Assembly: GCF_017068395.1 (NCBI RefSeq)
Contig: NZ_CP070619.1
Location: 8,666,775-8,730,774 of the forward strand
DNA: 64,000 nucleotides
DNA from: Rhodococcus pseudokoreensis
Lineage (GTDB): Bacteria > Actinomycetota > Actinomycetes > Mycobacteriales > Mycobacteriaceae
Reading direction: 5' to 3'
Shown: positions 25,351 through 34,133 of the stretch, in pieces
Numbering within the stretch: position 1 is the first letter of the stretch
Layout: the number at the start of each line of letters is the position of its first letter
The notes under the pieces: generated by a model
The model's database searches: none
Seen by the model: only the letters and a program-made list of their open reading frames with translations
Told to the model about the DNA's origin: nothing
Program-made: the position numbers and the translations under genes

Positions 25351-26061
25351 ATGCCGTACTTGGAACGCTCGGGTGATGTGTTCGTCCTGTATTTCGGTGA
25401 GGAGGGGGAACGGGACAGCGAGAACGCCTTCCACCCGGACTGGATCGCGAGTGTCGACGGTCTCCTCGATCGGGTCGAGCAGCACGACGGCCCCGCCGCG
25501 CTGGTGACCACCGCGGTCGGGAAGTTCTACTCCACCGGTCTCGACACCGCCTGGGTCCTCGCCAACACCGACAAGCTGAATTCCTACATCGACCGTGTGC
25601 AGGCCCTGTTCGCGCGTATTCTCACCTTCCCGCTGCCCACCGTGGCCGCGCTGACCGGGCACACCTTCGGTGGCGGCGCCATCCTCGCGGCCGCCCACGA
25701 CCACCGGGTGATGCGGGAGGACCGCGGCTACTTCTGCCTGCCGGGCATCACCATCGGGGCGAGCTACGCGCCCGGCAGCATCGCGCTGCTCGCGGCCCGC
25801 CTGCCGGCGAGGGCGGTGCACACCGCCCTGGTGACCGGCCGGCGGTACGGCGGCACCGCGGCGAAGGAACTCGGATTAGTCGACGAGGTCGCCCCCGAGC
25901 AGCAGGTGCTCGCCGACGCCGTCGCACACGCGCAAGGACTCGTCGCGACGCGTGGCCGCACGCTCGGCGAGATCAAGTCCTCCCTCTACGCCGACGCCGT
26001 CGCCTCGCTGCGCACCCCGGTCGCGAACCTCGAGACGCAGGAGGCGTTGAACGGCGGCTGA
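25351..26061 (+). CDS. Enoyl-CoA hydratase/isomerase-family protein
   Basis: The 236-residue protein has the crotonase fold. The oxyanion loops are visible in ALVTTAVGKFYSTGLDTAWVL and ALTGHTFGGGAILAAAHDHRVMRED, and the C-terminal helix region runs through TRGRTLGEIKSSLYADAV. The short length and N-terminal start (MPYLERSGDVFVLYFGEEGE) resemble the peroxisomal/plant-type delta3-delta2-enoyl-CoA isomerase subgroup rather than the classic hydratase, which has paired glutamates that are not apparent here. It stands alone, divergent from the small-protein/AI-2E operon. Confidence 0.82.
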   Translation: MPYLERSGDVFVLYFGEEGERDSENAFHPDWIASVDGLLDRVEQHDGPAALVTTAVGKFYSTGLDTAWVLANTDKLNSYIDRVQALFARILTFPLPTVAALTGHTFGGGAILAAAHDHRVMREDRGYFCLPGITIGASYAPGSIALLAARLPARAVHTALVTGRRYGGTAAKELGLVDEVAPEQQVLADAVAHAQGLVATRGRTLGEIKSSLYADAVASLRTPVANLETQEALNGG

Positions 26062-26169
26062 CGCGTCGCCACGCACACCGAGGGGTGTCTTCCGGGAAAA
26101 CGGGTACTACTCCCGCGAGGAGCGGGGCGTCGGGCATCCGCTACCACCGGCACCCCGGAGGCGACCATC

Positions 26170-26586
26170 ATGAAACGCGTACTGACACTTGTCCTGCCGA
26201 TCCTGCTGGCCGCCTTCGCGCTGGTTGCGTGCGGTAACGACAGCGACGACTCGTCCGCTTCCTCCGAATCGGAGCACGGCGGGGACCACATGATGACCGA
26301 CATGCCGTCGATTTCGATGCCGATGTCCATGCCTGCGGGTGCACGGGAGATCGTGATCAGCGACTTCAAGTACACGCTGCCCGGCACATTTGCGCCGGGA
26401 GAGCAGGTCACCGTCCGCAACGACGACACCGCCGAGCACACCGTGACCGCAGACACCGGCGACCTGTTCGACGTGGAGGTCGAACCGGGCGCGACCGCGA
26501 CGCTCACGGTGCCCGGCCAGCCGGGCACGTTCGCCTTCCACTGCACCTACCACCCGAACATGGTGGGCACGCTCGAAGTTCGGTGA
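26170..26586 (+). CDS. Cupredoxin-domain lipoprotein
   Basis: The 138-residue protein has a lipoprotein signal peptide (KRVLTLVLPILLAAFALVACG, lipobox LVAC), an acidic, His/Met-rich linker, then a plastocyanin/azurin-like domain. Type 1 copper ligands are visible: His in DTAEHTVTA, then Cys, His and Met in FHCTYHPNMVG. It would be anchored outside the membrane and shuttle electrons or bind copper; the linker GGDHMMTDMPSISMPMSMP also looks copper-binding. It converges with the nitroreductase remnant, whose stop lies just beyond. Confidence 0.88.
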   Translation: MKRVLTLVLPILLAAFALVACGNDSDDSSASSESEHGGDHMMTDMPSISMPMSMPAGAREIVISDFKYTLPGTFAPGEQVTVRNDDTAEHTVTADTGDLFDVEVEPGATATLTVPGQPGTFAFHCTYHPNMVGTLEVR

Positions 26587-26592
26587 CCCCCG

Positions 26593-26881
26593 TCAGTCCA
26601 GCGGCTCGATGCGGAACACCTCGCACCGGTCGGCCGCGGCCGCGAACGCCTGCGCGGGCGTTCTTCGCCCAATCCGACTCCGCGTACCCGGCGACGACGT
26701 AGGTTCGGCCGTCCACCTCGTACGGCGAGACCGGCGTCGACCGCAGCACCCCCGTCTTCCGGCCCGGGACGGTGAGCGCCGGCATCGGCATCGGAACCCC
26801 CAGCCGATGCAGGCCGACGATCACCTTGTTGACGGGGCCGAGATACCACGGCGGCATCACTCTCCCCGTTCGGCGCACCAT
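26593..26881 (-). pseudogene. Deazaflavin (F420)-dependent nitroreductase family, internal deletion
   Basis: The minus strand encodes a normal N-terminus, PPWYLGPVNKVIVGLHRLG, VPGRKTGVLRSTPVSPYEVDG and YVVAGYAESDWAKNARAG. It then jumps directly to the family C-terminus QAFAAAADRCEVFRIEPLD in another frame, with a proper stop at 26593-26595. About 35-50 codons are missing and the join is out of frame, so the gene is broken. Intact relatives (Ddn-like) use reduced F420. The likely start is ATG 26857 behind GGGGAG; ATG 26881 is the outer limit. It lies just after the DUF4436 gene. Confidence 0.75.
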
Positions 26882-26889
26882 GGCATCGA

Positions 26890-27795
26890 CTATTCCGAAT
26901 CCGTCGCGCTCGTGGCAACCACGTCGGGCCGAGCGGGCTGATCGCTGTCCCGCCACCAGCAGAAGACGAACAACGCCAGTGACGCGACGAGGGTGGAAAC
27001 CACCCACACCGTGAGCGCGATGTCCACCCACGACCCGATCGGCGGGCTTCCCGGCAGGATTCCGCGCAACGGCACGACCGCGAACAGCATCGCCGCCATC
27101 CAGCCGAGCATGTCGGTGTTGACGGCCCGCTTGCGCCGGAATGTCTGCAGCGCGACGAACGCGGCGAGCCCTGCGAGGATCGTCATCATCAGCAGGAGGA
27201 TGCCGGCGTAGATCAGGTTCCCGCCCGTGCGTGCGAACAACAGCGCGGCGCCGGTGCCGTTCCGCGAGAGGTCCGTGTCGACGGCCACCGCCTCGGCCCG
27301 CGCCTTCCACCCGTCGACTCGGCCGTCCACCAGGAGACCCGTGGGCAGCAATTCGCGGTCGGCGCCCGCGCCCTCGTACGCCTCCACCACCATCGGGTTC
27401 ACCTCGAACCGGTCGAACGGCCAGTACGCCGCGTTGCCGGTGGCGATGAACTCGGTGTCGAACGTCGTCGGTGCGGCGCCCGCACGGAACACGATCTCCT
27501 CATGACTGGTGCTCGGGAAGAGCAACAGGGTGATGTCCCGATTCAGCGTGTCGCCGTTGGCGTGCAGGTACTCCTCGCCGACGGCGATCGTCACCTCGGC
27601 CTGCACCCGGTCGGTCGTCGGCTGCAACGACTTCGCCGTCACCAGAACCACGACCTCGTCGGTGCTGCCCTCGAACGGTCCCTCGTCCTCCGCGGTCCGG
27701 CTGCTCAACCCGTACACCGTGAGCGACGCAGCGTAGATCAGCGCGAGGAGAAGCGCCGGGGCGACCCATCGGAGGCGGGGATGGTGGGCATTCAT
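26890..27795 (-). CDS. DUF4436 family membrane protein
   Basis: A 301-residue protein with one N-terminal membrane helix (WVAPALLLALIYAASLTVYGL), a large extracytoplasmic beta-rich domain (VQAEVTIAVGEEYLHANGDTL, AYWPFDRFEVNPMVVEAY), then three C-terminal membrane helices and a cytoplasmic tail DQPARPDVVATSATDSE. This is the DUF4436 architecture common in Rhodococcus and mycobacteria. Function is unknown; the WPFD(R)F segment recalls ligand-gated-channel-like extracellular domains. It lies 13 bases before the dehydrogenase stop on the same strand and could be its downstream operon partner. Confidence 0.82.
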   Translation of the reverse strand: MNAHHPRLRWVAPALLLALIYAASLTVYGLSSRTAEDEGPFEGSTDEVVVLVTAKSLQPTTDRVQAEVTIAVGEEYLHANGDTLNRDITLLLFPSTSHEEIVFRAGAAPTTFDTEFIATGNAAYWPFDRFEVNPMVVEAYEGAGADRELLPTGLLVDGRVDGWKARAEAVAVDTDLSRNGTGAALLFARTGGNLIYAGILLLMMTILAGLAAFVALQTFRRKRAVNTDMLGWMAAMLFAVVPLRGILPGSPPIGSWVDIALTVWVVSTLVASLALFVFCWWRDSDQPARPDVVATSATDSE

Positions 27796-27808
27796 GGGCG
27801 GCGGCGAA

Positions 27809-28969
27809 TCACAGGGAAGCGGTGCTGATCTCGGGGTCGATCAGGATCTTCGCGTGCACCTCGGGGTTACCGAGCGCGGCGAACGCGGATTCGACCCCGG
27901 GCAGGCCGACCGTGCCGGTGATCAGCGGTGTCGGATCGACCTTTCCGTCGGCGAGCATGTGCAGGGTGTCGCGGAATTCGCGGGGGTCGTAAGCGACGGC
28001 GAAGCGCAGTTCGATCTCCTTGTTGACCGCGAGCGCCGGCCGGAACGTGTCGTTCTCCATGCACACCCCGACCACGACGACGCGGGACCGCAGCGGGGCC
28101 CCGGCCAGAATGCCGTCGATGACGCCGGGCATGCCGACGCATTCGAAGACGACCGGCCCGGACGGTGTCGCACCCACCGCGTCGGCGAGGGCGAACGCGT
28201 GCCACCACGGCAGCCTCGGGATTCGGCGCAGTTTCTCCATGGTGTCCAGTCCGAGACCGAGGACGTCCGTGATCGACGTCGTCTCCCGACGTCGCGGATA
28301 CGACGTCCAGGGCGAGGCCGCGGCCGGGTCGACGACAAAGTCGGAACCGCACTGCCGGGCGAGTTCGCGGCGGCGGGTGGAGAAGTCGGCGGCCACCACG
28401 GTCCGGACACCGGTCGCCTTCAGCATGGTGATCACCGCCAGACCGATCGGGCCGCACCCGATGACGATCGCGTTCCGGCGCTTGCCGACGTCCCCCTTGC
28501 GCACCGCGTGCCACGCCACCGCCATCGGCTCGGTCAGGGCCGCCTTCTCCGCCGTCAGGCCGTTCGGAACCGGCAGCGTCATCGACTCCTGCACCACCAC
28601 CTGTTCGGCGTAGCCGCCGGGTGCCGACGCCGACAGGCCGGTCAGGTGAATCCCGGCTCCGGTGCGGATGATCGGCAACGCCACCACCGCGGTACCCACC
28701 GGCCACCGCTTCCGGCAGCCGGGCCCGTAGCCGGCGACGCTGCCGCTGAACTCGTGACCCAGCACGACCCGCTGGCGGGAACGCATGAAGTCGCGGTAGC
28801 CGGTCGCGGCCGCCAGTTCCGCCATCTGGTCGGCGTGCACGCGGGCGTGCAGGTCCGAGCCGCAGATCCCGCACCGGGACACGTCGATCAACACCTGACC
28901 CCTGGCCGGGACGGGAGCCGGGACGTCACCCAACTCCAGGCGAGTCTCGGTGCAGACGACTGCCTTCAT
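27809..28969 (-). CDS. Zinc-binding alcohol dehydrogenase-family oxidoreductase
   Basis: A 386-residue medium-chain dehydrogenase. The catalytic zinc site is visible as CGICGSDLHARVH and VVLGHEFSGSVAGYGP, and the NAD(P) motif as AIVIGCGPIGLAVITML. The usual structural-zinc four-cysteine loop is absent or reduced. Length and the long insert PRRRETTSITDVLGLGLDTMEKLRRIPRLPWW resemble actinobacterial zinc dehydrogenases of unknown substrate. ATG 28969 follows GAGGAGTCACC. It diverges from the AhpD-like gene at 29098. Confidence 0.87.
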   Translation of the reverse strand: MKAVVCTETRLELGDVPAPVPARGQVLIDVSRCGICGSDLHARVHADQMAELAAATGYRDFMRSRQRVVLGHEFSGSVAGYGPGCRKRWPVGTAVVALPIIRTGAGIHLTGLSASAPGGYAEQVVVQESMTLPVPNGLTAEKAALTEPMAVAWHAVRKGDVGKRRNAIVIGCGPIGLAVITMLKATGVRTVVAADFSTRRRELARQCGSDFVVDPAAASPWTSYPRRRETTSITDVLGLGLDTMEKLRRIPRLPWWHAFALADAVGATPSGPVVFECVGMPGVIDGILAGAPLRSRVVVVGVCMENDTFRPALAVNKEIELRFAVAYDPREFRDTLHMLADGKVDPTPLITGTVGLPGVESAFAALGNPEVHAKILIDPEISTASL

Positions 28970-29097
28970 GGTGACTCCTCGGGGTGCGGCGGGGTCGGCC
29001 TCAGTTCCGAACGTAGAACACTCCCGCCGCCGGGACACGACGATTGCCGAATGGTCCAGGGGTTGTCTCGACCCGGCCGCGGGTGTAGACCGACAGC

Positions 29098-29634
29098 ATG
29101 AGCGTCCTCGGTCAGATGGACTCGTTTCGCCGCGTCTTTCCCACCGCCCGCCGTAACCGGGCAGACCTGTTCCGCTGGATGCGACGCAGACCGCAACTGC
29201 TCGCGGCCGTCGGATTCCACGAGGTCGCGCTGGCGGCGAGCGCCCGGGTCGACCCTCGGTTGAAGGCGCTCGCCGAGATCAAGGCGGCCGCGCTGACCAA
29301 CTGCGAGTACTGCCTCGACATCGGCTCGGCGTTCAGTCGTGCGCTCGGAGTGAGCGACGCCCAGTTGCGCGCACTGCCGGCATTCCGCGAGAGTTCCGCG
29401 TTCGACGACACCGAGAAACTGGTCCTCGAGTTCGCCGACGCGATGACACGCACCCCCGCCCACATCGGCGACGAACTGCGGCGTTCGCTCCTCGCCGCCT
29501 TCTCCGAGGCCCAGCTGACCGAACTCGCCGCGGCCATCGCCTGGGAGAACCACCGCGGACGCCTCAACCAGGCGCTCGGCGTGCGGCCGTCGGGCTTCTC
29601 CGACAGCGACTTCTGCGCCGTCCCCGAACAGTGA
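29098..29634 (+). CDS. Carboxymuconolactone decarboxylase/AhpD-like protein
   Basis: A 178-residue protein of the AhpD-like fold. Core segment: RVDPRLKALAEIKAAALTNCEYCLDIGSAFSRALG, with the CxxC pair in NCEYC used for peroxide reduction in AhpD relatives; the distal His of the ExxCxxxH motif is not obvious (DIGSA follows). It continues with FDDTEKLVLEFADAMTRTPAHI. The family includes gamma-carboxymuconolactone decarboxylase and alkylhydroperoxidase-type proteins; the second fits better. It stands alone, convergent with the DoxX gene. Confidence 0.85.
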   Translation: MSVLGQMDSFRRVFPTARRNRADLFRWMRRRPQLLAAVGFHEVALAASARVDPRLKALAEIKAAALTNCEYCLDIGSAFSRALGVSDAQLRALPAFRESSAFDDTEKLVLEFADAMTRTPAHIGDELRRSLLAAFSEAQLTELAAAIAWENHRGRLNQALGVRPSGFSDSDFCAVPEQ

Positions 29635-29662
29635 CGCGAGCGTCGACGTCACCGCCGGACGG

Positions 29663-30088
29663 TCAGCGGTTGCGGAGCCGCGACCACCCGGTGAGCACGT
29701 AACCGAGCCCCATCCCGAGCATCCACGTGTCCTTCGCGACGGCGGTGCCGTTCTCGTTCGGCCAGATGCTGCCGGGGTTCCGCAAAGCGGGGGTCCTCGC
29801 GTACATGGCCACGAGACCGCCGGAGAACCCGGTGAGCGCGGCCCCCGCCACAACGGTGGGCACGAACGGTGCGAGTAACGCTGCGCCCGTGCCTATCTCG
29901 GCGATCGACAGCAGCTTTATGAATCGTTCCGGCGGAATCGAATTCAGGAACGGGAACGCGCCCGCCGCCATACCGTGAACGCCCTGGGCGGTCTGCTCGT
30001 CCGCCGACCATTTCTGCAATCCCGTATGGAGGATGAAGCCCCCGGTCGCGATGCGTCCGGGAAGGTCGCCGAGTGTGGTCAGTCGCAT
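29663..30088 (-). CDS. DoxX-family membrane protein
   Basis: A 141-residue protein with four membrane helices, beginning MRLTTLGDLPGRIATGGFILHTGLQKW. It has the DoxX-type pattern of helix 2 (LLSIAEIGTGAALLAPFVPTVVAGAALTGFSGGLVAMY) and helix 4 (DTWMLGMGLGYVLTGW). ATG 30088 follows CAGGAGACCACC. DoxX relatives contribute to redox and thiosulphate/oxidative-stress chemistry at the membrane; no partner is adjacent. It is 29 bases beyond the converging AhpD-like stop. Confidence 0.8.
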   Translation of the reverse strand: MRLTTLGDLPGRIATGGFILHTGLQKWSADEQTAQGVHGMAAGAFPFLNSIPPERFIKLLSIAEIGTGAALLAPFVPTVVAGAALTGFSGGLVAMYARTPALRNPGSIWPNENGTAVAKDTWMLGMGLGYVLTGWSRLRNR

Positions 30089-30192
30089 GGTGGTCTCCTG
30101 TCGTCCGAGTCGAACCAGAGAACTGTTTCCCACTTCAGCCTCCCACTCGGCCGACGGCCGGGAGCGGTTTCGACGTAGCGGGCCGCCCGGTG

Positions 30193-30229
30193 GTCGTCGC
30201 CGCGCCCCGTGTAGGGACGCGGCGACGAC
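30193..30229 (-). terminator. Hairpin downstream of MFS pump gene
   Basis: GTCGTCGCCGCG and CGCGGCGACGAC are perfect 12-bp arms around a 13-base loop. The hairpin begins 16 bases beyond the stop of the leftward MFS gene at 30245, in the right place for its terminator. No T-run follows. Confidence 0.6.
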
Positions 30230-30244
30230 GTCATGACCAGCCGC

Positions 30245-31753
30245 TCAGTGGGCGAGAACCACGTCGGTCGCCGACGTGGACTCGGCACGGGGTGCGCTCA
30301 ACTGCGAAATCCTGCGGGGCAGCGCGACGGCCACCACCGCGCCCAGCAGCGCCGAGATCGCGCCGATCACGAACGCGATGGTGATGCCGGTGTCCGTGTA
30401 GAAGACGGCGCCCTGCACAACGGTCGCGATGTGCGAGTTCAACACGGTGAAGGCGATGACCGGAAGGATGGCGGGCAGAATGCTCTGGAACACCGCCACC
30501 ATGCTCGCCGTCGTCGCCTGCAATTGCGGGGGCACCGCGGCGATGAGGAGGTTCGGGATGGAGGCGTACCCCATGCCCATTCCCAGCCCCAGCAGGGCGG
30601 CGAAACCGATCAGCAGCGCCTTGTCGTCGTGGATCGTCGCCGTGAGCAGGCAAGCCGCCGCCATCACGAGCATGCCCACGACCATCAGGATCCGCGGCCG
30701 CACGTTCCGCGGTACCAGGGTCCCGACGATCAGTCCGCCGATCACCACCGCACCACCCAGCGGCGCCTGGAAGATTGCGAATCCCTCTGCGCTGATGCCG
30801 AATCCGTAGCCGAGTCCCAGGATCGCCGGGGTCATGCACATCATCGGGAGCATGATCGTGAACACTGACGACGTGCCGTAGCAGAATCCGGCGCCGAGTG
30901 CCGTCAGGAACACGGGCCGCTTACCGAAGAACCGGACATCGATCAGCGGGTCAGGAAGCAGGAGCGCGGACACGATCCACGCCACCAACAGGGCGACACC
31001 GCCGGCGATGAACCCGACGGTCGACCCCGACGTCCAGCCCCACGACGGCCCGAAGCTCACGCCGACGAGGATTCCGGCGAGTCCCGCGCCGAGGAGCGCG
31101 GCGCCGATCAGGTCGATGCGCGAACGCAGGCGGACGGTCGATTCGTCGGTCGTCACCCGGATCAGGACGCTGAGGACCACGAGACCGGCCAGGAAGAACC
31201 AGAAAATGCTCCGGAAGCCGAAATTGTCGATCAGCCAGCCGGTGAAGAACGGTGCGGGGATCGCGATGAGCCCCATGCCGCTCGTGGCGATGCTGACCGC
31301 CAGCGCCACCGTCCGGGCGGGGAAGACGTCGCGGATCAGCGAATAGCTCAGGAACAGGCACGGCACGAGTAGCCCGGTCAGGGAGCGGCCGGCGATCAGC
31401 ACCGCGTACGTCGGTGCGATCGCCGAGATCAGCGACCCGACCGCAGACAGGCCGACGGCCGTCAGCAGCAGCTTGCGCTTGCCGTGGGTGTCAGCGAGCT
31501 TGCCGATCAGCGGACAGGTGACTGCCCCCACCAGCAGGAACGACGTGAGCAACCACGCACCCTGCGTCGTCCGGTAGTGGGTGACGATCTGCGGCAACGC
31601 GATCGAGATCATCATGTAGCTGACCGCGAGCATCTCCAGCAGCAACACGATCGAGGCGAGCGAGAAGATCAGTCTGGGAGTCCATCGCTCGTCGGCGACG
31701 TCCTGCTGTCGCGTCCGAGCCGATCCGCCGTCTGGCGCATGGGTGACCATCAT
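30245..31753 (-). CDS. MFS multidrug transporter, DHA2 type
   Basis: The 502-residue protein has 14 predicted membrane helices and the DHA2/EmrB-like order: a polar N-terminus, LLEMLAVSYMMISIALPQIVTHYRTTQGAWLLTSFLLVGAVTCPLIGKLADTHGKRKLL with the DHGKR-type loop 2-3 motif, then GRSLTGLLVPCLFLSYSLIRDVFP. It would exchange drugs or metabolites for protons at the plasma membrane. Tandem ATGs follow GAAAGGA. A wide inverted repeat lies upstream at 31840-31870, and a hairpin terminator follows. No regulator gene is adjacent. The substrate is unknown. Confidence 0.87.
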   Translation of the reverse strand: MMVTHAPDGGSARTRQQDVADERWTPRLIFSLASIVLLLEMLAVSYMMISIALPQIVTHYRTTQGAWLLTSFLLVGAVTCPLIGKLADTHGKRKLLLTAVGLSAVGSLISAIAPTYAVLIAGRSLTGLLVPCLFLSYSLIRDVFPARTVALAVSIATSGMGLIAIPAPFFTGWLIDNFGFRSIFWFFLAGLVVLSVLIRVTTDESTVRLRSRIDLIGAALLGAGLAGILVGVSFGPSWGWTSGSTVGFIAGGVALLVAWIVSALLLPDPLIDVRFFGKRPVFLTALGAGFCYGTSSVFTIMLPMMCMTPAILGLGYGFGISAEGFAIFQAPLGGAVVIGGLIVGTLVPRNVRPRILMVVGMLVMAAACLLTATIHDDKALLIGFAALLGLGMGMGYASIPNLLIAAVPPQLQATTASMVAVFQSILPAILPVIAFTVLNSHIATVVQGAVFYTDTGITIAFVIGAISALLGAVVAVALPRRISQLSAPRAESTSATDVVLAH

Positions 31754-32086
31754 CGGGTCCTTTCGAATACCTGCCCGGGAATTCGTGGCGGCGCCGCGGC
31801 AGTGCGGCGCGCCCTAGCCGGGCGGTAGGGGTGGGTGGTCACATTCGGTGGTCGAAGTCTCGCGAATGTGTAATTGACATCACAGTTCTCGGGGATGCGG
31901 CACGCCATGCGGCGTTCCGCCCAGCGGGAGGCCGACATGCCCGGTCTGCACTCGCGCCCGGGGAAAGGCCAGTTCGGGCCGCCGAATCGGGCGTAGCAGA
32001 CGCTGCGGTCGGTTTCTTCGTTTGGGCAAGGGGTCGGTTGACGCGAATCGGTGATTCCCGGTCACCGCTCGAGCGAGTATTGACCC
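31754..32086. other. Divergent intergenic region with an 8-bp inverted repeat
   Basis: These 333 bases hold no credible gene. CACATTCG (31840-31847) and CGAATGTG (31863-31870) form perfect arms 15 bases apart, 86-117 bases upstream of the MFS start, and could be an operator for it. A TTGACA at about 31873 could be a -35 element for the rightward membrane-protein gene, but no matching -10 was found. Confidence 0.4.
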
Positions 32087-32758
32087 ATGGCCGAGATGCA
32101 GCGCGAGAAACAGATCCGTCGGCTGAGAACGCCACGCTCGGCGGCCGTCGCGGGAATCGTGTTCGCCGCGTTCTTCTCCGCCAGTCTCGTCCTCCTGCAC
32201 ACAGCGCTGCCCGCCGACCCGTTCGACGAAACACCCTGGGTGGGAAGCGGTGAGACGCGCATCAAGACGGCCCTCGTGCTCGCCCCCTTTGCGGGCATCG
32301 CGTTCCTCTGGTTCATCGGCGTCATCCGCGACCGTCTCGGCGACCTCGAGGACCGTTTCTTCGCGACGGTATTCCTGGGCAGTGGCCTGCTGTTCCTCGC
32401 GATGGGCTTCGTGTCGATGGGCGTGGCGGGCGGCGTCCTCGCGATCGCCCGGCACTCGGGCAGCTCCGCGGACGAGATCGTCTACTTCGGCCGCGAGATC
32501 ATGCTGCAGATCAATCACGTCTACGCGCTGCGCATGGCGGCGGTGTTCATGATCTCGCTGGGAACGATCTGGCTCCGGACCGGACTGATGCCGCGATTCC
32601 TCGTCGTGACCACGTACCTGCTCGCCCTGGCCCTGCTGCTGGTCGTCAGCTTCAGCCTGTGGACGACGCTGGCGTTCCCCGCCTGGGTGCTGCTGGTCAG
32701 CATCTACATCCTCGTCACCGGACGACGCCTGCGCGCCGCCCGATCCGAGTCACCGTAG
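32087..32758 (+). CDS. Multi-pass membrane protein, unknown function
   Basis: A 223-residue protein with a basic N-terminus (MAEMQREKQIRRLRTPRSAA) and about six membrane helices: SAAVAGIVFAAFFSASLVLLH, ALVLAPFAGIAFLWFIGVIRDRLGDLEDR, FATVFLGSGLLFLAMGFVSM, ALRMAAVFMISLGTIWLRTG and two more at the C-terminus. The recurring actinobacterial form with an extracytoplasmic loop (HTALPADPFDETPWVGSGE) suggests a conserved family, but I do not recognise a function. It converges on the ABM-domain gene. Confidence 0.72.
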   Translation: MAEMQREKQIRRLRTPRSAAVAGIVFAAFFSASLVLLHTALPADPFDETPWVGSGETRIKTALVLAPFAGIAFLWFIGVIRDRLGDLEDRFFATVFLGSGLLFLAMGFVSMGVAGGVLAIARHSGSSADEIVYFGREIMLQINHVYALRMAAVFMISLGTIWLRTGLMPRFLVVTTYLLALALLLVVSFSLWTTLAFPAWVLLVSIYILVTGRRLRAARSESP

Positions 32759-32770
32759 ACGGGACCCGCG

Positions 32771-33097
32771 TCAGGCGTGATGCGTCGACACCACCCGGTA
32801 CAGCTGAGGGTCGGCCGTCGCGAACGTCGTGATCTCGTCTATGTGCTCGCGCACCACCGGATCCTCCAGTGCCGCCCGGAAGTCCTCGACGCTGCGCCAC
32901 TGCGCGTAGTTCGCGACCCGGGTGCCGTCCAGACCTGCGTGAATATTGGCGGACACGAAACCTGGGCGATGCCGCATCACCTCCTCGGTGGCCCGGCCGA
33001 GCAGTTCCACCAGCCGCTGCTGAGTCTCCGGTGTCACAGTGAACACGTTGACCAGGGTGACGACGTCGTCGGTGGCGTCGATCGAAGTGGGAGCCAT
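32771..33097 (-). CDS. Antibiotic biosynthesis monooxygenase (ABM)-domain protein
   Basis: A 108-residue protein with one ABM ferredoxin-like domain: VVTLVNVFTVTPETQQRLVELLGRATEEVMRHRPGFVSANIH, DGTRVANYAQWRSVEDFRAALEDPVVREHIDEI. This fold serves in quinone-forming monooxygenases and haem-degrading enzymes, but many members are uncharacterised. The haem-degrading subgroup needs Asn/Trp/His residues; the NYAQW segment has Asn and Trp at plausible positions. It lies 30 bases beyond the stop of the hydrolase gene and may share its transcript. Confidence 0.82.
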   Translation of the reverse strand: MAPTSIDATDDVVTLVNVFTVTPETQQRLVELLGRATEEVMRHRPGFVSANIHAGLDGTRVANYAQWRSVEDFRAALEDPVVREHIDEITTFATADPQLYRVVSTHHA

Positions 33098-33127
33098 GAT
33101 TCCCGACCTTCCTGTGGGCGGACAGGT

Positions 33128-33976
33128 TCACATGCGTGCGGGCGTGGTGGACACGAAGTCGTCGATGATGCCGACCACCGCGGCCGGATCCTCGAGGTGC
33201 GGGTAGTGGCCGATACCGGCGAGGACGGCGAGCCGGCTCCCGGGCATCGCCTCGTGCGCCGCGTAACCGTGCGAGACCGGGATGATGCCGTCCGAATCGC
33301 CCCAGATCAGCTGGGTGGGGAGACCCGCGTTCAGATACAGCCGGCTCAGCGCGCTCACCGCCTGTCCCCGATGGTCGACGACCGCTCGGAGCGTCCGCAG
33401 GAACGCCTGCCGGGTGTCCGGATCGGACAGCGACGAATAGGCGTGCCACATCTCGTCGCCGCGAACCGACTGAACCCCGATCGCCGCCAGCCAGCTGCGA
33501 ACCTTGTTGCCGGCGTCGCGAATCGCGGCAGGCGCCATCAGGGGAAGCAGGAACTCGGACCCGGGCGCCGCCAGCAACCGCAGAGTCCAGTTCACGTCCG
33601 GTCCCAGTCCGCCGCTGCCGATGAGGACCAGGCGCTCGCACAGTTCGGGATGCTGATAGCTGAACTGCATCGCCACCCCGCCGCCGAGCGACTGCCCGAC
33701 GACGGTCACCCGTTCGATCTCCAACTCGTGCAACAGGTCGCGCAGCCACGCGGCGAACGCGCCGAGCGAATAATCGCCGCGCGGTTTGGCGGAATCACCG
33801 TGACCGGGCAGATCCGGTGCCAGCACCCGGTAGCGCTGCGCCAACTGGGGGAGAACCGCACGCCACGTCGCCGAACTTCCGGCCATCCCGTGTACGAGCA
33901 GCAGCGTCTCGCCCTCACCGCTCAGCCGGTAGGCCACGTCGTCCCCGTGCAGTGCGATGTGTCGCATTTCCGGCAT
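33128..33976 (-). CDS. Alpha/beta hydrolase, meta-cleavage-product or ester hydrolase type
   Basis: The 282-residue protein has the alpha/beta hydrolase fold: oxyanion segment LLLVHGMAGSSATWRAVLPQL, APDLPGHGDSAKPRGDYSLG, nucleophile elbow VVGQSLGGGVAMQ, acid region LIWGDSDGIIP and catalytic His in LAGIGHYPHLEDP. Length and spacing match the haloperoxidase/MhpC-like group. It starts at ATG 33976 behind GGGAGG. It precedes the ABM gene on the same strand. The substrate cannot be assigned. Confidence 0.86.
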   Translation of the reverse strand: MPEMRHIALHGDDVAYRLSGEGETLLLVHGMAGSSATWRAVLPQLAQRYRVLAPDLPGHGDSAKPRGDYSLGAFAAWLRDLLHELEIERVTVVGQSLGGGVAMQFSYQHPELCERLVLIGSGGLGPDVNWTLRLLAAPGSEFLLPLMAPAAIRDAGNKVRSWLAAIGVQSVRGDEMWHAYSSLSDPDTRQAFLRTLRAVVDHRGQAVSALSRLYLNAGLPTQLIWGDSDGIIPVSHGYAAHEAMPGSRLAVLAGIGHYPHLEDPAAVVGIIDDFVSTTPARM

Positions 33977-34133
33977 ACAGCGACCTCCCGATCGGGTGAT
34001 GCAGCGGTCTCACCGTAACGATAGGGGAGTTCCGCTCGATATCGTCATCAACTGCGGCGTGGGAACTTGATCTTCGGCGCCGGGTTGATCTATCGGCACA
34101 CCGACGTGAGGCTCGAAAACAGGAGGAATCCGC

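Noticed and set aside
27794..29101. 435-codon rightward frame opposite the zinc dehydrogenase
   Set aside because: The zinc-site motifs are on the other strand; this frame has no domain.
31861..31885. Possible CRP site (TGTGTAATTGACATCACA) near the MFS gene
   Set aside because: The half-sites are eight bases apart instead of six and the first is imperfect.
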